From contig JAFGPB010000048.1 in NCBI GenBank assembly GCA_016926205.1, positions 1 through 36,363 of the forward strand: a DNA stretch of 36,363 nucleotides, written 5' to 3'. Numbering within the stretch: the first letter of the stretch is position 1; the number at the start of each line of letters is the position of its first letter. A program made the translations under genes and the position numbers. This document shows, piece after piece, positions 24,674 through 33,476 of this stretch. The notes beneath the pieces were generated by a model. That model was given only the letters and a program-made list of their open reading frames with translations. It ran no database searches and was not told the DNA's origin. Source of the DNA: Bacteroidales bacterium (lineage in GTDB: Bacteria; Bacteroidota; Bacteroidia; Bacteroidales; UBA10428).

Positions 24674-25717
24674 TTACTTTGACGGGAAGGATTCGTCAGC
24701 GGATTTTCCTGAATATTTGCGCCATTTTTCGATAACCTGCAGCATATTCCCGGGAAGCTCGGAATCAAAGAACATGTCCTTTCCGGTCAGGGGATGCTTA
24801 AAACCCAGTGATTTGGCATGGAGCGCATGCGTGGGCATTAATGCAAAGCAGTTCTCGACAAATTGTTTGTACTTGCTGAATGTCGTGCCTCTGAGGATCC
24901 TGTTTCCTCCGTATCGTTCATCATTGAAAACCGGGTGTTTGATATGGGCCATATGAACCCTGATCTGATGGGTTCTTCCCGTTTCCAGTCTGCATTCCAC
25001 AAGACTGACATAACCGAGGTCCTCAATCACTTTATAGTTGGTAACAGCAGGTTTTCCGGATTCTTCACCGGTAAAGACCTGCATTTTTAGACGGTTCCTG
25101 GGACTCCGTCCGATGTTTCCGGTGATTGCACCTTCAACCTGCCTGAATCTTCCCCAGACCAACGCATGATAGTTGCGGCGGACAGTCTTTTCGTAAAATT
25201 GCCTTGCAAGTTTGTTGAGTGCCAGCTCTGTTTTCGCAATTACCAGAATCCCTGAAGTATCTTTGTCAATGCGGTGTACAAGCCCCGGACGGATTTCACC
25301 TTTCTGAAACAGGGGTAAGTCTTTTAAATGCCAGGCCAGAGCGTTCACAAGAGTGCCGGTATAATTGCCGTGACCGGGATGAACCACCATGCCTGCTTCT
25401 TTGTTCACTACAATCAGCGAATCATCTTCATAAATGATGTTGACAGAAATGTTTTCAGGGATGAGTTCAAAATCCCTGTGAGGATAGGGAAGCAAAATGG
25501 AAATTTCATCAAGGGGCTTCACCTTATAGCTGGATTTGACGGCATGACTGTTCACCAGTATATTGCCGGCTTTGGCTGCATTCTGAATTTTATTGCGCGA
25601 AATGTTCTCCAGTCTGTTGGAAAGGAATTTATCCAGCCTCAGCAATCCCTGACCTTTGTCAGCTATGAAATTGTAATGTTCATAAAGTTCCGTATGGTCA
25701 TTTGATTCTTCCTGCAT
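24674..25717 (-). CDS. RluA-family pseudouridine synthase (RluD-like)
   Basis: The 347-aa enzyme isomerises uridine to pseudouridine in RNA, for RluD-type members in helix 69 of 23S rRNA. An S4 RNA-binding domain occupies residues ~27-75 (LRLDKFLSNRLENISRNKIQNAAKAG). The catalytic domain includes VVNKEAGMVVHPGHGNYTGTLVNAL and the catalytic motif HRIDKDTSGILV, with the nucleophilic Asp at residue 151. LETGRTHQIRVHMAHIKHPV is the third conserved motif. It is the last gene of the PASTA/T9SS operon, 9 nt after the T9SS gene's stop. The exact target, rluD or another, is not proven. Confidence 0.92.
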   Translation of the reverse strand: MQEESNDHTELYEHYNFIADKGQGLLRLDKFLSNRLENISRNKIQNAAKAGNILVNSHAVKSSYKVKPLDEISILLPYPHRDFELIPENISVNIIYEDDSLIVVNKEAGMVVHPGHGNYTGTLVNALAWHLKDLPLFQKGEIRPGLVHRIDKDTSGILVIAKTELALNKLARQFYEKTVRRNYHALVWGRFRQVEGAITGNIGRSPRNRLKMQVFTGEESGKPAVTNYKVIEDLGYVSLVECRLETGRTHQIRVHMAHIKHPVFNDERYGGNRILRGTTFSKYKQFVENCFALMPTHALHAKSLGFKHPLTGKDMFFDSELPGNMLQVIEKWRKYSGKSADESFPSK

Positions 25718-25726
25718 GTTGCTGCA

Positions 25727-27607
25727 TTAATGACTGATGATGACCTTTTTACAGATGCTGTTGCCGTTCATCCAAAAGATCCTGATATAATAGATGCCTG
25801 AAGGTAAAGCAGAAACATCGATTGGTGAGGATCCGTGATCAGCTGAATAAACGGCCCTGCCGAGTCCGTCATAAAGTATTATCCTGTTGATCAAAGGATC
25901 TTCAGTAAGAATATGCAACAGGTTTTTTACCGGATTCGGGTAGATTATGAAATCCACATTGTGATCATTGTGTTCAACCATGCTTGTTACAACTGCCTTG
26001 CTGCCGAAAACAGGACGGATCATGAGGGAACCCGGAAGTATGCTCGTACCCGGATTGAACCATTCACCGGTGATGTTGACAAATATTTTGTTAAGGCTGT
26101 TCCGGTTTACATCATAACCTACATTGAGAAATTCTTCTGTGAGCTGCATCCATCCGGTATAAAAAACTGAATCTTCCACAATCAGATCCGTTGGACCGTG
26201 GATTGGGTAACGTACTGGTTCAAGGAAACCTTTTTGCCCGGGCATGAGGGCTTCCGGTGAAATATAAATCATTTCCCCCGGTTTCCCGTTTTCATCTGAC
26301 CAGATGCATAAATGGAATTTTTCACCAGAGGTAAAATCGTCACGGGTTGTGTTAAAAAAAATATCAATGGCCTTCAGGGTATCCGGCCTGTAAATCCTGA
26401 ATCGGTATGCCAGCATGGCACCGTATGTCGATTCTCCGGAAATACCAAAACCGTATTCAGGAATACCATCATCATACGCATAATAATCTTTGAAATTCAG
26501 GTATGTCCGTGCAGTATCATTGGCTTTGAACTGGGTGGCCGGAGTAACCAGGTATGCACCCACTTCGAGAAAACCTTCCTCTTCATTCCCTGAGTTAACA
26601 AAGGGTGTAAAAAACGGGTCATTTCTTCTTTCTATTGAGTTTGGTCCGAATTTGCTGTATGACTGTTCCGCAAATTCAGCAAAACCTGACTGCAGATCCC
26701 TGACATAATAACTTCTCCCGACATTCACAGAATCCCCTGTTTTTACCAGGTTCCTGATTGCATAATGCAACGTGTTGCGTGTGATGCTCTGGGCATCGTT
26801 CAGGTGGCTCCAGGGTATGATCTCGTAAAAATCGAGCAGGTACTTCGGAGGGTCAACAAGGGTGATATCATTTATGGAATGGTGCATAGAGACGGGTTCA
26901 GTGTTCATCATGATATAATCGATGTTCCAGAAATCAACATTGCTCAGCGCCCCCTTTCCGCCGGTTACATCGTTTACCGACATGCTGGTGTAATTGCGGA
27001 ATCTGAAACGGAAACCATCCTGACAGAACATTTCGGAAATGGGAAAAATGACCTGTTCGAAATCCGTAAAAGTGTCTTTCACTGCATACCAGACGTTGTA
27101 CCATTGGTCATCGGCAGGTGAATAAAATTCAAGCAGAAGAGAATCATTGATTTCGGGGACTTCACCAAGACCACCCGACTGATAAAAAAAACTCAGTATT
27201 ACTGTGTCTTCTGCATTCGCATAGGGTTGAAGATTAAAAGGTTTTGTTGTGAGTCTGTCGGATGAGGCCGGAAGATCGTTCAGGGCATAAATATTTCCTT
27301 CCGAATCAATGGCATCGAGGGTGGCTATCCCGGCAGACATGGGATCGACAGGGAATGAGTTATTGATGAAAGCCAGACTGTCATCCCATTTCAAAGGATC
27401 AGGATATACATCTGAAGTTGAAAAGTCTTCAAAGAAAGGCAGCGTATTTTCAGCAGTTTCAGTTGCTGATTTTTTGGAAAAGGATCCGGCAGCCCTGAAT
27501 TTTTTAATTACCTCGTTCTCAGAAAGACCTTTCAGTGACTGTCCCGATACATTGAAGTGAATCAGTGTGATGCATAATAACAATCCGATATGCCTGAACT
27601 GTAACAT
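25727..27607 (-). CDS. T9SS-secreted protein with type A sorting domain
   Basis: The 626-aa protein has a signal peptide (FRHIGLLLCITLIHFNVSGQ) and a C-terminal type IX secretion sorting domain of type A: FIIYPNPVKNLLHI, then IILYDGLGRAVYS, and ALPSGIYYIRIFWMNGN ending KKVIISH. Such proteins cross the outer membrane by the T9SS and are released or attached to the cell surface. The ~500-residue middle looks beta-rich (jelly-roll-like segments such as DTVILSFFYQSGGLGEVPEINDS) with no catalytic motif that I recognise. Its ATG overlaps the PASTA stop by one base (TGATG), so expression is coupled. The export route is well supported; the function is unknown. Confidence 0.9.
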   Translation of the reverse strand: MLQFRHIGLLLCITLIHFNVSGQSLKGLSENEVIKKFRAAGSFSKKSATETAENTLPFFEDFSTSDVYPDPLKWDDSLAFINNSFPVDPMSAGIATLDAIDSEGNIYALNDLPASSDRLTTKPFNLQPYANAEDTVILSFFYQSGGLGEVPEINDSLLLEFYSPADDQWYNVWYAVKDTFTDFEQVIFPISEMFCQDGFRFRFRNYTSMSVNDVTGGKGALSNVDFWNIDYIMMNTEPVSMHHSINDITLVDPPKYLLDFYEIIPWSHLNDAQSITRNTLHYAIRNLVKTGDSVNVGRSYYVRDLQSGFAEFAEQSYSKFGPNSIERRNDPFFTPFVNSGNEEEGFLEVGAYLVTPATQFKANDTARTYLNFKDYYAYDDGIPEYGFGISGESTYGAMLAYRFRIYRPDTLKAIDIFFNTTRDDFTSGEKFHLCIWSDENGKPGEMIYISPEALMPGQKGFLEPVRYPIHGPTDLIVEDSVFYTGWMQLTEEFLNVGYDVNRNSLNKIFVNITGEWFNPGTSILPGSLMIRPVFGSKAVVTSMVEHNDHNVDFIIYPNPVKNLLHILTEDPLINRIILYDGLGRAVYSADHGSSPIDVSALPSGIYYIRIFWMNGNSICKKVIISH

Positions 27608-28455
27608 CAGTTCAATAATGAATCAATGATCTCGATGGATTCCTGAACTTTAATGCTGTCAAGAGTAAGCCAGATGTCAATGGAGGAACCCAGTGCGAGT
27701 GTAGATTCCGGTCCGGGTTCAGGCACCTGTCTGAATACCCTTGCTGCAACCTCATCATCCTCTGTTATAATGGTGGCATCAGGGACAACAGCTCCAATGC
27801 TCAGGAACCTGTCAGAGGCCATAATTTTTGCTTCCTCAAAGGTAAGACCGACCAGTTTTGGAACTCCTGTTTGTTCTTCACTTAATCCCTGACCCAGAAC
27901 CAGATCTATAGGAGTGCCCTTGATGATGGAATCTCCGGGATTGACATTCATACCGTTCACTTTTTGAGCGAGTACAACGTTAACACCGATATTGGGTTCA
28001 TACGTTATATCACCGGTTTTTAGTCCGAATGATTCAAGTCTTGACCTTGCCTGCCTGAATGTAAGGTCGACAAGATCGGGCATGACGATTTTCTCGGGAT
28101 TCACCGCATTCATGGTGAGAAAGATCTTCCGGTTCTTCTTTACCCTGAAAGCCGGAACAGGATGTTGATCGACCACAGTACCGCGTTCGTATTCAGAAAG
28201 ATAAACCGAATCAAATACCTCAACACTCAAATCCCTGCTCAAGGCTGCTTCGGCGGTTTCCTCCAGGGTCAGTCCGGTAAAATCCGGAACTGAAAGATTC
28301 TGGTTGTGCCGGGTGTATATTTTGAGGATCTGCAGGATCAGAAACAGACCCACAATCAAGATCAGAAAAGCAATTACAAAGTTCCTGAGGACAATTCTAT
28401 CGGATATGTATTGTACGATGTGTTTGATGTAAGAGCCGACTCTATTGAAAGCCAT
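27607..28455 (-). CDS. Membrane-anchored PASTA-domain protein
   Basis: The 282-aa protein has a short cytosolic part, one transmembrane helix (residues ~25-45, FVIAFLILIVGLFLILQIL), and three consecutive PASTA domains outside, starting at SVPDFTGLTLEETAE, VMPDLVDLTFRQARSRL and GVPKLVGLTFEEAKIMA. PASTA domains are known from Ser/Thr kinases and PBPs, where they sense or bind peptidoglycan; there is no kinase here. Stand-alone PASTA proteins near an RluA-type gene are common in Bacteroidota. It is the first gene of the operon with the T9SS protein and the pseudouridine synthase, with a TATCTTTG box 30 nt upstream. Confidence 0.92.
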   Translation of the reverse strand: MAFNRVGSYIKHIVQYISDRIVLRNFVIAFLILIVGLFLILQILKIYTRHNQNLSVPDFTGLTLEETAEAALSRDLSVEVFDSVYLSEYERGTVVDQHPVPAFRVKKNRKIFLTMNAVNPEKIVMPDLVDLTFRQARSRLESFGLKTGDITYEPNIGVNVVLAQKVNGMNVNPGDSIIKGTPIDLVLGQGLSEEQTGVPKLVGLTFEEAKIMASDRFLSIGAVVPDATIITEDDEVAARVFRQVPEPGPESTLALGSSIDIWLTLDSIKVQESIEIIDSLLN

Positions 28456-28485
28456 AACATGTGATATTTAATATTAACGATCAGG

Positions 28486-28493
28486 CAAAGATA
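28486..28493 (-). promoter_or_regulatory. -7 box of the PASTA operon
   Basis: TATCTTTG on the minus strand matches TAnnTTTG and ends 30 nt before the PASTA ATG. It lies just downstream of the purine permease stop. No TTTG was found at the -33 distance. Confidence 0.5.
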
Positions 28494-28525
28494 AAATTAT
28501 ATCCATATATTATTCCGGGAAGAAT

Positions 28526-29830
28526 TTACAGCAACAGGTGCCTTAATACGAATAAAATACAGAGAACATACATGATAACGGATACTTCCTTCCAGCGCCC
28601 TGTAAAAAGTTTTAACAATACAAAACTGAATATCCCGAACACAATGCCTTCTGATATGCTGTATGCCAGGGGCATCATGACTATGGTAAGAAAAACCGGT
28701 ATGGATTCTGAATAATCCCCGAGGTTGATGTTTTTTACCGGACTGGTCATGAACAATCCCACGATGACGAGTGCAGGTGCGGTGGCGGCGGCGGGAATCA
28801 TGAGGAATACAGGGGACAGGAACAGGGCTGCAAGGAACAACAGGGCGACAACTAAGGCAGTCAGTCCTGTCCGGCCTCCTGCTGATATCCCGGCCGCACT
28901 TTCGACATAGGATGTTATGGTACTGGTTCCTAAAATGGCACCGAATGTTGTGCCTGCAGCATCAGCCAGCAATGCACGATTCACCCTGGGAACATTTCCG
29001 CTGCTGTCCAGCAATCCCGCTTTGGAACATACACCAACAAGCGTTCCGATAGTATCAAAAATATCCACAAAAAGAAATGTAAAAACGATGATCAGCATTT
29101 CCGGTTCAAAGATCTTATGGAAATCGAATTGGAAAAAAACCGGACTGAGGGAAGGGGGAGCAGCAAGGATACCCTGTTCCGGCAATTGTGTTATCCCCAA
29201 AGGAATTCCGACCAAGGTGATTATGATTATACCGATGATGAGGGCTCCTCTAATCTTTAAGATGAGCAGGACACCCATCAGGATAATTCCTGTCAGTGCC
29301 ATCAATACGGAAGGATCTGATAGATTTCCGAGCGACACCAGTGTATCAGGATTGCCTTCGATAATGCCGGAATTATGCAATCCGATTAGTGCGATAAAAA
29401 GTCCGATACCCACGGAAATGGCATGCTTCAGGTTGACCGGTATGCAGTTGACGATTGCTTCACGGACTCTGAAAAATGAGAGTATGATAAAGAGACTCCC
29501 TTCAATGAATACGGCAGTCAATGCCATGTCCCAGCTGTACCCCATAGTGAGCACAACAGTATAGGCAAAGAAAGCATTCAGGCCCATACCGGGTGCCAGA
29601 GCAATGGGCAGATTGGCATAAAAAGCCATAATGAAAATGGCAATAACCGATGCAAGAATTGTGGCTGTGAAAACGGCACCGCGATCCATCCCCGTTTCCC
29701 CGAGTATCTGCGGATTGACGGCCAGAATATAAGCCATGGTCATGAAAGTCGTGATCCCTGCAACCGCTTCCGTTCTTATCGTGGTATTCTCATCCCGGAG
29801 GTGAAAGATTTTCTCAATCATGATTGACAT
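28526..29830 (-). CDS. NCS2-family purine permease (AzgA-like)
   Basis: The 434-aa integral membrane protein matches the AzgA/hypoxanthine-guanine-adenine branch of the NCS2 transporters, which take up purine bases with protons. Diagnostic segments are RTEAVAGITTFMTMAYILAVNP, LPIALAPGMGLNAFFAYTV, LFVDIFDTIGTLVGV and LLADAAGTTFGAILGTSTITSYVESAAGI, the last being the substrate-site region. About 12-14 hydrophobic helices are visible. A second start at 29821 (MIEKIFHL) is possible. It follows murF-alr by 43 nt and also has its own promoter. Confidence 0.92.
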   Translation of the reverse strand: MSIMIEKIFHLRDENTTIRTEAVAGITTFMTMAYILAVNPQILGETGMDRGAVFTATILASVIAIFIMAFYANLPIALAPGMGLNAFFAYTVVLTMGYSWDMALTAVFIEGSLFIILSFFRVREAIVNCIPVNLKHAISVGIGLFIALIGLHNSGIIEGNPDTLVSLGNLSDPSVLMALTGIILMGVLLILKIRGALIIGIIIITLVGIPLGITQLPEQGILAAPPSLSPVFFQFDFHKIFEPEMLIIVFTFLFVDIFDTIGTLVGVCSKAGLLDSSGNVPRVNRALLADAAGTTFGAILGTSTITSYVESAAGISAGGRTGLTALVVALLFLAALFLSPVFLMIPAAATAPALVIVGLFMTSPVKNINLGDYSESIPVFLTIVMMPLAYSISEGIVFGIFSFVLLKLFTGRWKEVSVIMYVLCILFVLRHLLL

Positions 29831-29840
29831 CCTCCCTTAA

Positions 29841-29868
29841 CAAAAATAACAAATCTTGCCACACCAAA
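29841..29868 (-). promoter_or_regulatory. Promoter of the purine permease gene
   Basis: On the minus strand TTTG (29868-29865) and TATTTTTG (29848-29841) are 16 nt apart, slightly short of the usual 19-21. The transcription start would be within about 10 nt of the ATG. The -33 lies just after the murF-alr stop. Confidence 0.45.
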
Positions 29869-29873
29869 AGGCA

Positions 29874-32339
29874 TTATTCATGGAAGTAGACACGTTTTAC
29901 CCTTTCGGAAATACCCGTCAGAATTTCATACGGTATGGTACCGAGTTCACCGACCATTTGCGTCAGAGGCAGGGCATCACCGAATATGATCACCTCATCA
30001 CCTTCTTCGGCCGGGATATTGGTAACATCGATCATGGTCATATCCATGCATATGTTGCCTATAACGGGTGCCAGCTTACCATTTACAAGGAATTTGCCAC
30101 TGCCGTTGCTTAATTTGCGGTTCAGGCCGTCAGCATAACCGACAGGTATTACAGCAATCTTTGAATCTGTTCTGGGTTCACCCATCCGGTTGTATCCGAC
30201 CGTGTCACCCTTTTTAACGGATTTGATCTGCAGAATTGTAGTCTTCAAAGTACTGACATTTCTCAGTTTGTCGGGATTCACATTGCTGAAACCATAGAGA
30301 CCGATGCCCAGCCTTGCCATATCATATTGCGCATCAGGAAAACGCATAATACCTGCTGTGTTCAGAATATGTCTCATGAAAGGATATCCCAGCGAATCCG
30401 AAATCTTTTTTGTGAGCAGTTCAAAGTCCCGGATCTGTTTCAGTGTGAAATCGTCATGGATTTCTTCATCACTTCCGGCAAGATGCGAGAATACGGATCT
30501 TATTCTGATGTTTCTGCATTTTTTCAATGTATCGCAGAGCAGTATCATATCAGATTCAACAAAACCGAGCCGGTGCATCCCGGTATCGATTTTTATGTGG
30601 ACAGGAAAATCTACTTCCTGGTTTCTGATAACGGCTTCATTGAATAAAAGCAGACTTGTGATATTGTAAATTTCCGGCTCCAGTTTGTATTGAATAATCA
30701 GATTGAAGGACTCGGGTTCGGGATTCATGACCATGACGGGAAGGGTTATCCCCGCTTTGCGCAGAACTACACCTTCATCTGCAAAGGCCACTCCAAGGTA
30801 ATCGACACGCTGGTGCTGCAGCACACCTGCAATTTCATGCCTTCCGCTTCCGTAGGAAAGGGCTTTCACCATTACCATGATCCTGGTACCGGGTTTCAGC
30901 AGGGAACGAAAATGGTTCAGATTGTGCACCAACGCGCTCAGATTGATTTCAAGCCTTGTTGTGTTCTTTTTCAGTTCAAGCAGGGAGGAAATTCTTTCAA
31001 ATCTGAAATGTCTTGAACCCTTGATCAGTATACATTCATCCTGAAAGTCATCAGGATTGAACCGATAGAGGAATTCATCTGTGGTATGATAGAACTCCCC
31101 GGGCATAGCAAAGAACTGACGGTATTCATGAATGGCATCACCAATACCGACGATCCGTGTGATACCCTTTTCAGCAGAAAGTTTGGATACCGTTTTATAG
31201 AGTTCAACCTGTTTCTTTCCGCTCTGAAAGATATCAGAAAGGATGAGGGTTTTCTTTTTGTGCTGGAGTTGTCTTTCCTGTACATCAAGCGCAATGGAAA
31301 GGGAGGTGATATCCGAATTGTAGCTGTCATTAATAATCGTACATCCGTTGATCCCGTTCTTCTGTTCCAGACGCATGGCAACCGGTGGAAGTGTATGCAT
31401 CCGTGACTGTATTGTATCCGGTTCGATCTTTTGCAAAAGCAAAAATGAAAGACAATGAATGGCATTTTCAATGGATGCGTTGTCGGTAAACGGAATGGTC
31501 ACATCAATTGACTTATGGTTGTATATCCCTTTGATGTTTGTAATGCCTTTTTTCCTGATCGTTCCGGATATCTGCAGATTGGCCTTGCTGGTGAATGACC
31601 AGCGGAACAGCTCCACGCCTGCAAGTTCCGGGCTCCTTTCAATGCAGCTTCTGATGCCGGCGTGATCCTGACAGAATATGAGATGCCGGCAGCCATAAAA
31701 AAGTTTCAGTTTTTCCTCAATTTTCTGCTCGGTGTTCAGGAAATTTTCCTGGTGTGCTTCTCCAATGTTAGTAAAGATGCCAATGTCGGGCTTGATCATC
31801 TTTCGCAGACTGTTCATTTCACCGGGAAGGGAGATGCCCGCCTCAAAAATACCCAGACGGGTCTGATCATCCAAAAGCCAAAGTGAGAGCGGTACTCCGA
31901 TCTGTGAATTGTAGCTTTTCGGACTGCGTGTGACAGGGAGGATATCAGCCAGACAGTGATACAGCCATTCTTTAACGATTGTTTTTCCGTTGCTGCCGGT
32001 AATTGCTGTAACCGGACAGTTAAACGATTCGCGGTGGTGTGCAGCAAGATGCTGTAGAGATTTCAGGGTATCTTCAACCATGACAAATCCGGCATCAGGA
32101 TAATCAGCATACAGGACATTGCCTTCGGTTATAACAAATGCACGGACTCCACGCCGGTATAGATCAGGAATGAAATCATGACCATTGTGATTCCGGCCTT
32201 CAAGTGCAAAGAACAGCGTAACTTCCGGAATTGTGACAGTGCGACTGTCGGTAAGGATGTTCCTTATCACTATACCGGTATTTCCTGCGGTCCTGCCACC
32301 AAGAATCCCGGAAATATTTGCAACATCATATGAAACCAT
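29874..32339 (-). CDS. MurF-alanine racemase fusion
   Basis: One 821-aa chain joins two enzymes of wall synthesis. Residues 1-~450 are MurF, which adds D-Ala-D-Ala to UDP-MurNAc-tripeptide: the P-loop is AITGSNGKT (residues 112-120), followed by IGIFEAGISLPGEM and INDSYNSDITSL. Residues ~455-821 are alanine racemase, which makes D-Ala from L-Ala: the PLP lysine is in MVMVKALSYGSG at residue 492, and the catalytic Tyr is in VGYNRMGEP, followed by VIPVGYADGLNR. This fusion is characteristic of Bacteroidota. The minus-strand -7 box ends only 5 nt before the ATG, so the mRNA may be leaderless. The gene is a good marker for the phylum of the window. Confidence 0.95.
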   Translation of the reverse strand: MVSYDVANISGILGGRTAGNTGIVIRNILTDSRTVTIPEVTLFFALEGRNHNGHDFIPDLYRRGVRAFVITEGNVLYADYPDAGFVMVEDTLKSLQHLAAHHRESFNCPVTAITGSNGKTIVKEWLYHCLADILPVTRSPKSYNSQIGVPLSLWLLDDQTRLGIFEAGISLPGEMNSLRKMIKPDIGIFTNIGEAHQENFLNTEQKIEEKLKLFYGCRHLIFCQDHAGIRSCIERSPELAGVELFRWSFTSKANLQISGTIRKKGITNIKGIYNHKSIDVTIPFTDNASIENAIHCLSFLLLQKIEPDTIQSRMHTLPPVAMRLEQKNGINGCTIINDSYNSDITSLSIALDVQERQLQHKKKTLILSDIFQSGKKQVELYKTVSKLSAEKGITRIVGIGDAIHEYRQFFAMPGEFYHTTDEFLYRFNPDDFQDECILIKGSRHFRFERISSLLELKKNTTRLEINLSALVHNLNHFRSLLKPGTRIMVMVKALSYGSGRHEIAGVLQHQRVDYLGVAFADEGVVLRKAGITLPVMVMNPEPESFNLIIQYKLEPEIYNITSLLLFNEAVIRNQEVDFPVHIKIDTGMHRLGFVESDMILLCDTLKKCRNIRIRSVFSHLAGSDEEIHDDFTLKQIRDFELLTKKISDSLGYPFMRHILNTAGIMRFPDAQYDMARLGIGLYGFSNVNPDKLRNVSTLKTTILQIKSVKKGDTVGYNRMGEPRTDSKIAVIPVGYADGLNRKLSNGSGKFLVNGKLAPVIGNICMDMTMIDVTNIPAEEGDEVIIFGDALPLTQMVGELGTIPYEILTGISERVKRVYFHE

Positions 32340-32344
32340 GAATA

Positions 32345-32352
32345 CAAATATA
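32345..32352 (-). promoter_or_regulatory. -7 box of murF-alr
   Basis: TATATTTG on the minus strand is a perfect -7 match and is separated from the ATG by only TATTC. A transcript starting the usual few bases downstream would begin at or next to the start codon. No TTTG was found at the expected -33. Confidence 0.5.
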
Positions 32353-32644
32353 ATGAACGAATATGAATAGTGGATATTAAAAACGGTTATCGGTGAAACA
32401 GAAAGAGGTGTACAGGAAAACGATAAACATTGAAATCGCAGATACTGATCAGCAATACGGCAGTTGCCGGAACGACTATTGGTTTAAGCGAAAATGGTTG
32501 AAAATGTTGCAATGATGAGAGCAACGGTCAAAAGAGCGACAGTTTTCTAACAACATGCATGAAACATGAAAAGGTTCTGTAATAACCCGGACTGTTAATA
32601 ATGAATCACGCAATATTTACCATAAATAAAAGTTGATTATTTGT

Positions 32645-32652
32645 TATTTTTG
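32645..32652 (+). promoter_or_regulatory. -7 box of the repeat-containing gene
   Basis: TATTTTTG fits TAnnTTTG and ends 20 nt before the ATG at 32673. No TTTG is present at the expected -33 distance. Confidence 0.45.
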
Positions 32653-32672
32653 CTTATAAAAATCAGATTTTG

Positions 32673-33476
32673 ATGAGTTATCGGTATACGATTCAGGCAG
32701 GACTCGAAAGTCTGCATGAAATAGAGCAGCTGATAAGGGAATTTCCGCAACAGGGTGAAATTCCCGGTGTTGAGCTGGATCTGGTACTTCAGAAAATCAG
32801 GAACCTCTATGATATCATGTTGTTGCTCAGACAGTATCAGAAGGAACCCAAACCTGACGTCCATCCGGAGACCAAACCCGACGTCCATCCGGAGACTAAA
32901 CGCGACGTCCATCCGGAGACTAAACGTGACGTCCATCCGGAACCCAAACCCGACGTCCATATGGAACCCAAACCGGAATTCAACTCAGAAATCAAAGCTG
33001 AATCCAAACCTGAACTTCCGGAAGAAGAGGTTGCTTCCCCTTCACATAAAGATGAAGTCCCTCACGGAAAAGAACCTCTGAAGGACTCTGCCTCCGACAA
33101 TACCGGGGCAGGGGAGACAAAACAGGAAAAGGAAGCAAGGATCCTGTCGGAACGGTTCAGAGGTCGAACATCATTATATGACAGTATTCACGAGATTGTA
33201 TCGCAGAAGAACGGAGGCTCCATCGGACAGTCAAAACCGGTTGTAAGCATTACCACTGCGATCGGGATAAATGACCGGTTTACTTTTATCAAAGAACTCT
33301 TTAATAATGATCATCTGTATTATGAGGAGACCATTAAGGTCCTTGACGGTGCGTTAAACTTCAATGAAGCATACAACTACATGATCCAGAATTTTGACTG
33401 GGATATGGACAGTGAAGCGGTTCAGATGCTGCTTGATGTCATCAGAAGGAAGTACATCACAGGCAGGCATGAGTAA
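32673..33476 (+). CDS. Hypothetical protein with an acidic-basic octapeptide repeat linker
   Basis: The 267-aa protein is not one I can name. The N-terminal ~60 residues are helical (SLHEIEQLIREFPQQGEIPG, LQKIRNLYDIMLLLRQYQ). A linker follows with five tandem octapeptides of the type KPDVHPET, then a Glu/Lys/Pro-rich stretch. The C-terminal ~105 residues form a conserved-looking domain (TTAIGINDRFTFIKELFNND, YEETIKVLDGALNFNEAYNYM) similar to uncharacterised Bacteroidota proteins I recall. There is no signal peptide. The ATG at 32673 is preferred to the TTG at 32670. It overlaps rsmI by 8 nt (ATGAGTAA), implying translational coupling. Confidence 0.75.
   Translation: MSYRYTIQAGLESLHEIEQLIREFPQQGEIPGVELDLVLQKIRNLYDIMLLLRQYQKEPKPDVHPETKPDVHPETKRDVHPETKRDVHPEPKPDVHMEPKPEFNSEIKAESKPELPEEEVASPSHKDEVPHGKEPLKDSASDNTGAGETKQEKEARILSERFRGRTSLYDSIHEIVSQKNGGSIGQSKPVVSITTAIGINDRFTFIKELFNNDHLYYEETIKVLDGALNFNEAYNYMIQNFDWDMDSEAVQMLLDVIRRKYITGRHE
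32850..32969 (+). repeat. Five 24-bp tandem repeats in coding sequence
   Basis: Five in-frame copies of a 24-bp unit (AAACCYGACGTCCATCCGGA-type, then GACN) encode KPDVHPET, KPDVHPET, KRDVHPET, KRDVHPEP and KPDVHMEP. Copies differ at only a few bases. This points to recent expansion by slippage or unequal crossover; a diverged sixth unit (KPEFNSEI) follows. Confidence 0.95.

Larger units (their letters stand above)
32340..32672. other. 333-nt intergenic region between divergent genes
   Basis: No coding sequence is recognised. It contains the -7 box of murF-alr at its left end (32345-32352, minus) and that of the repeat-containing gene at its right end (32645-32652, plus). The middle (about 32380-32600) has no terminator, repeat or RNA fold that I can identify; it is longer than two divergent promoters need. 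Confidence 0.5.

Noticed and set aside
28917-29564. 215-aa plus-strand ORF opposite the purine permease gene
   Set aside because: It is antisense to a clear 434-aa transporter; the low-complexity Pro/Ser/Ile composition reflects the complement of membrane codons.
32850-32969. Regular 24-bp repeats considered as a CRISPR array
   Set aside because: The units are directly adjacent with no spacers and are in frame in a coding sequence.
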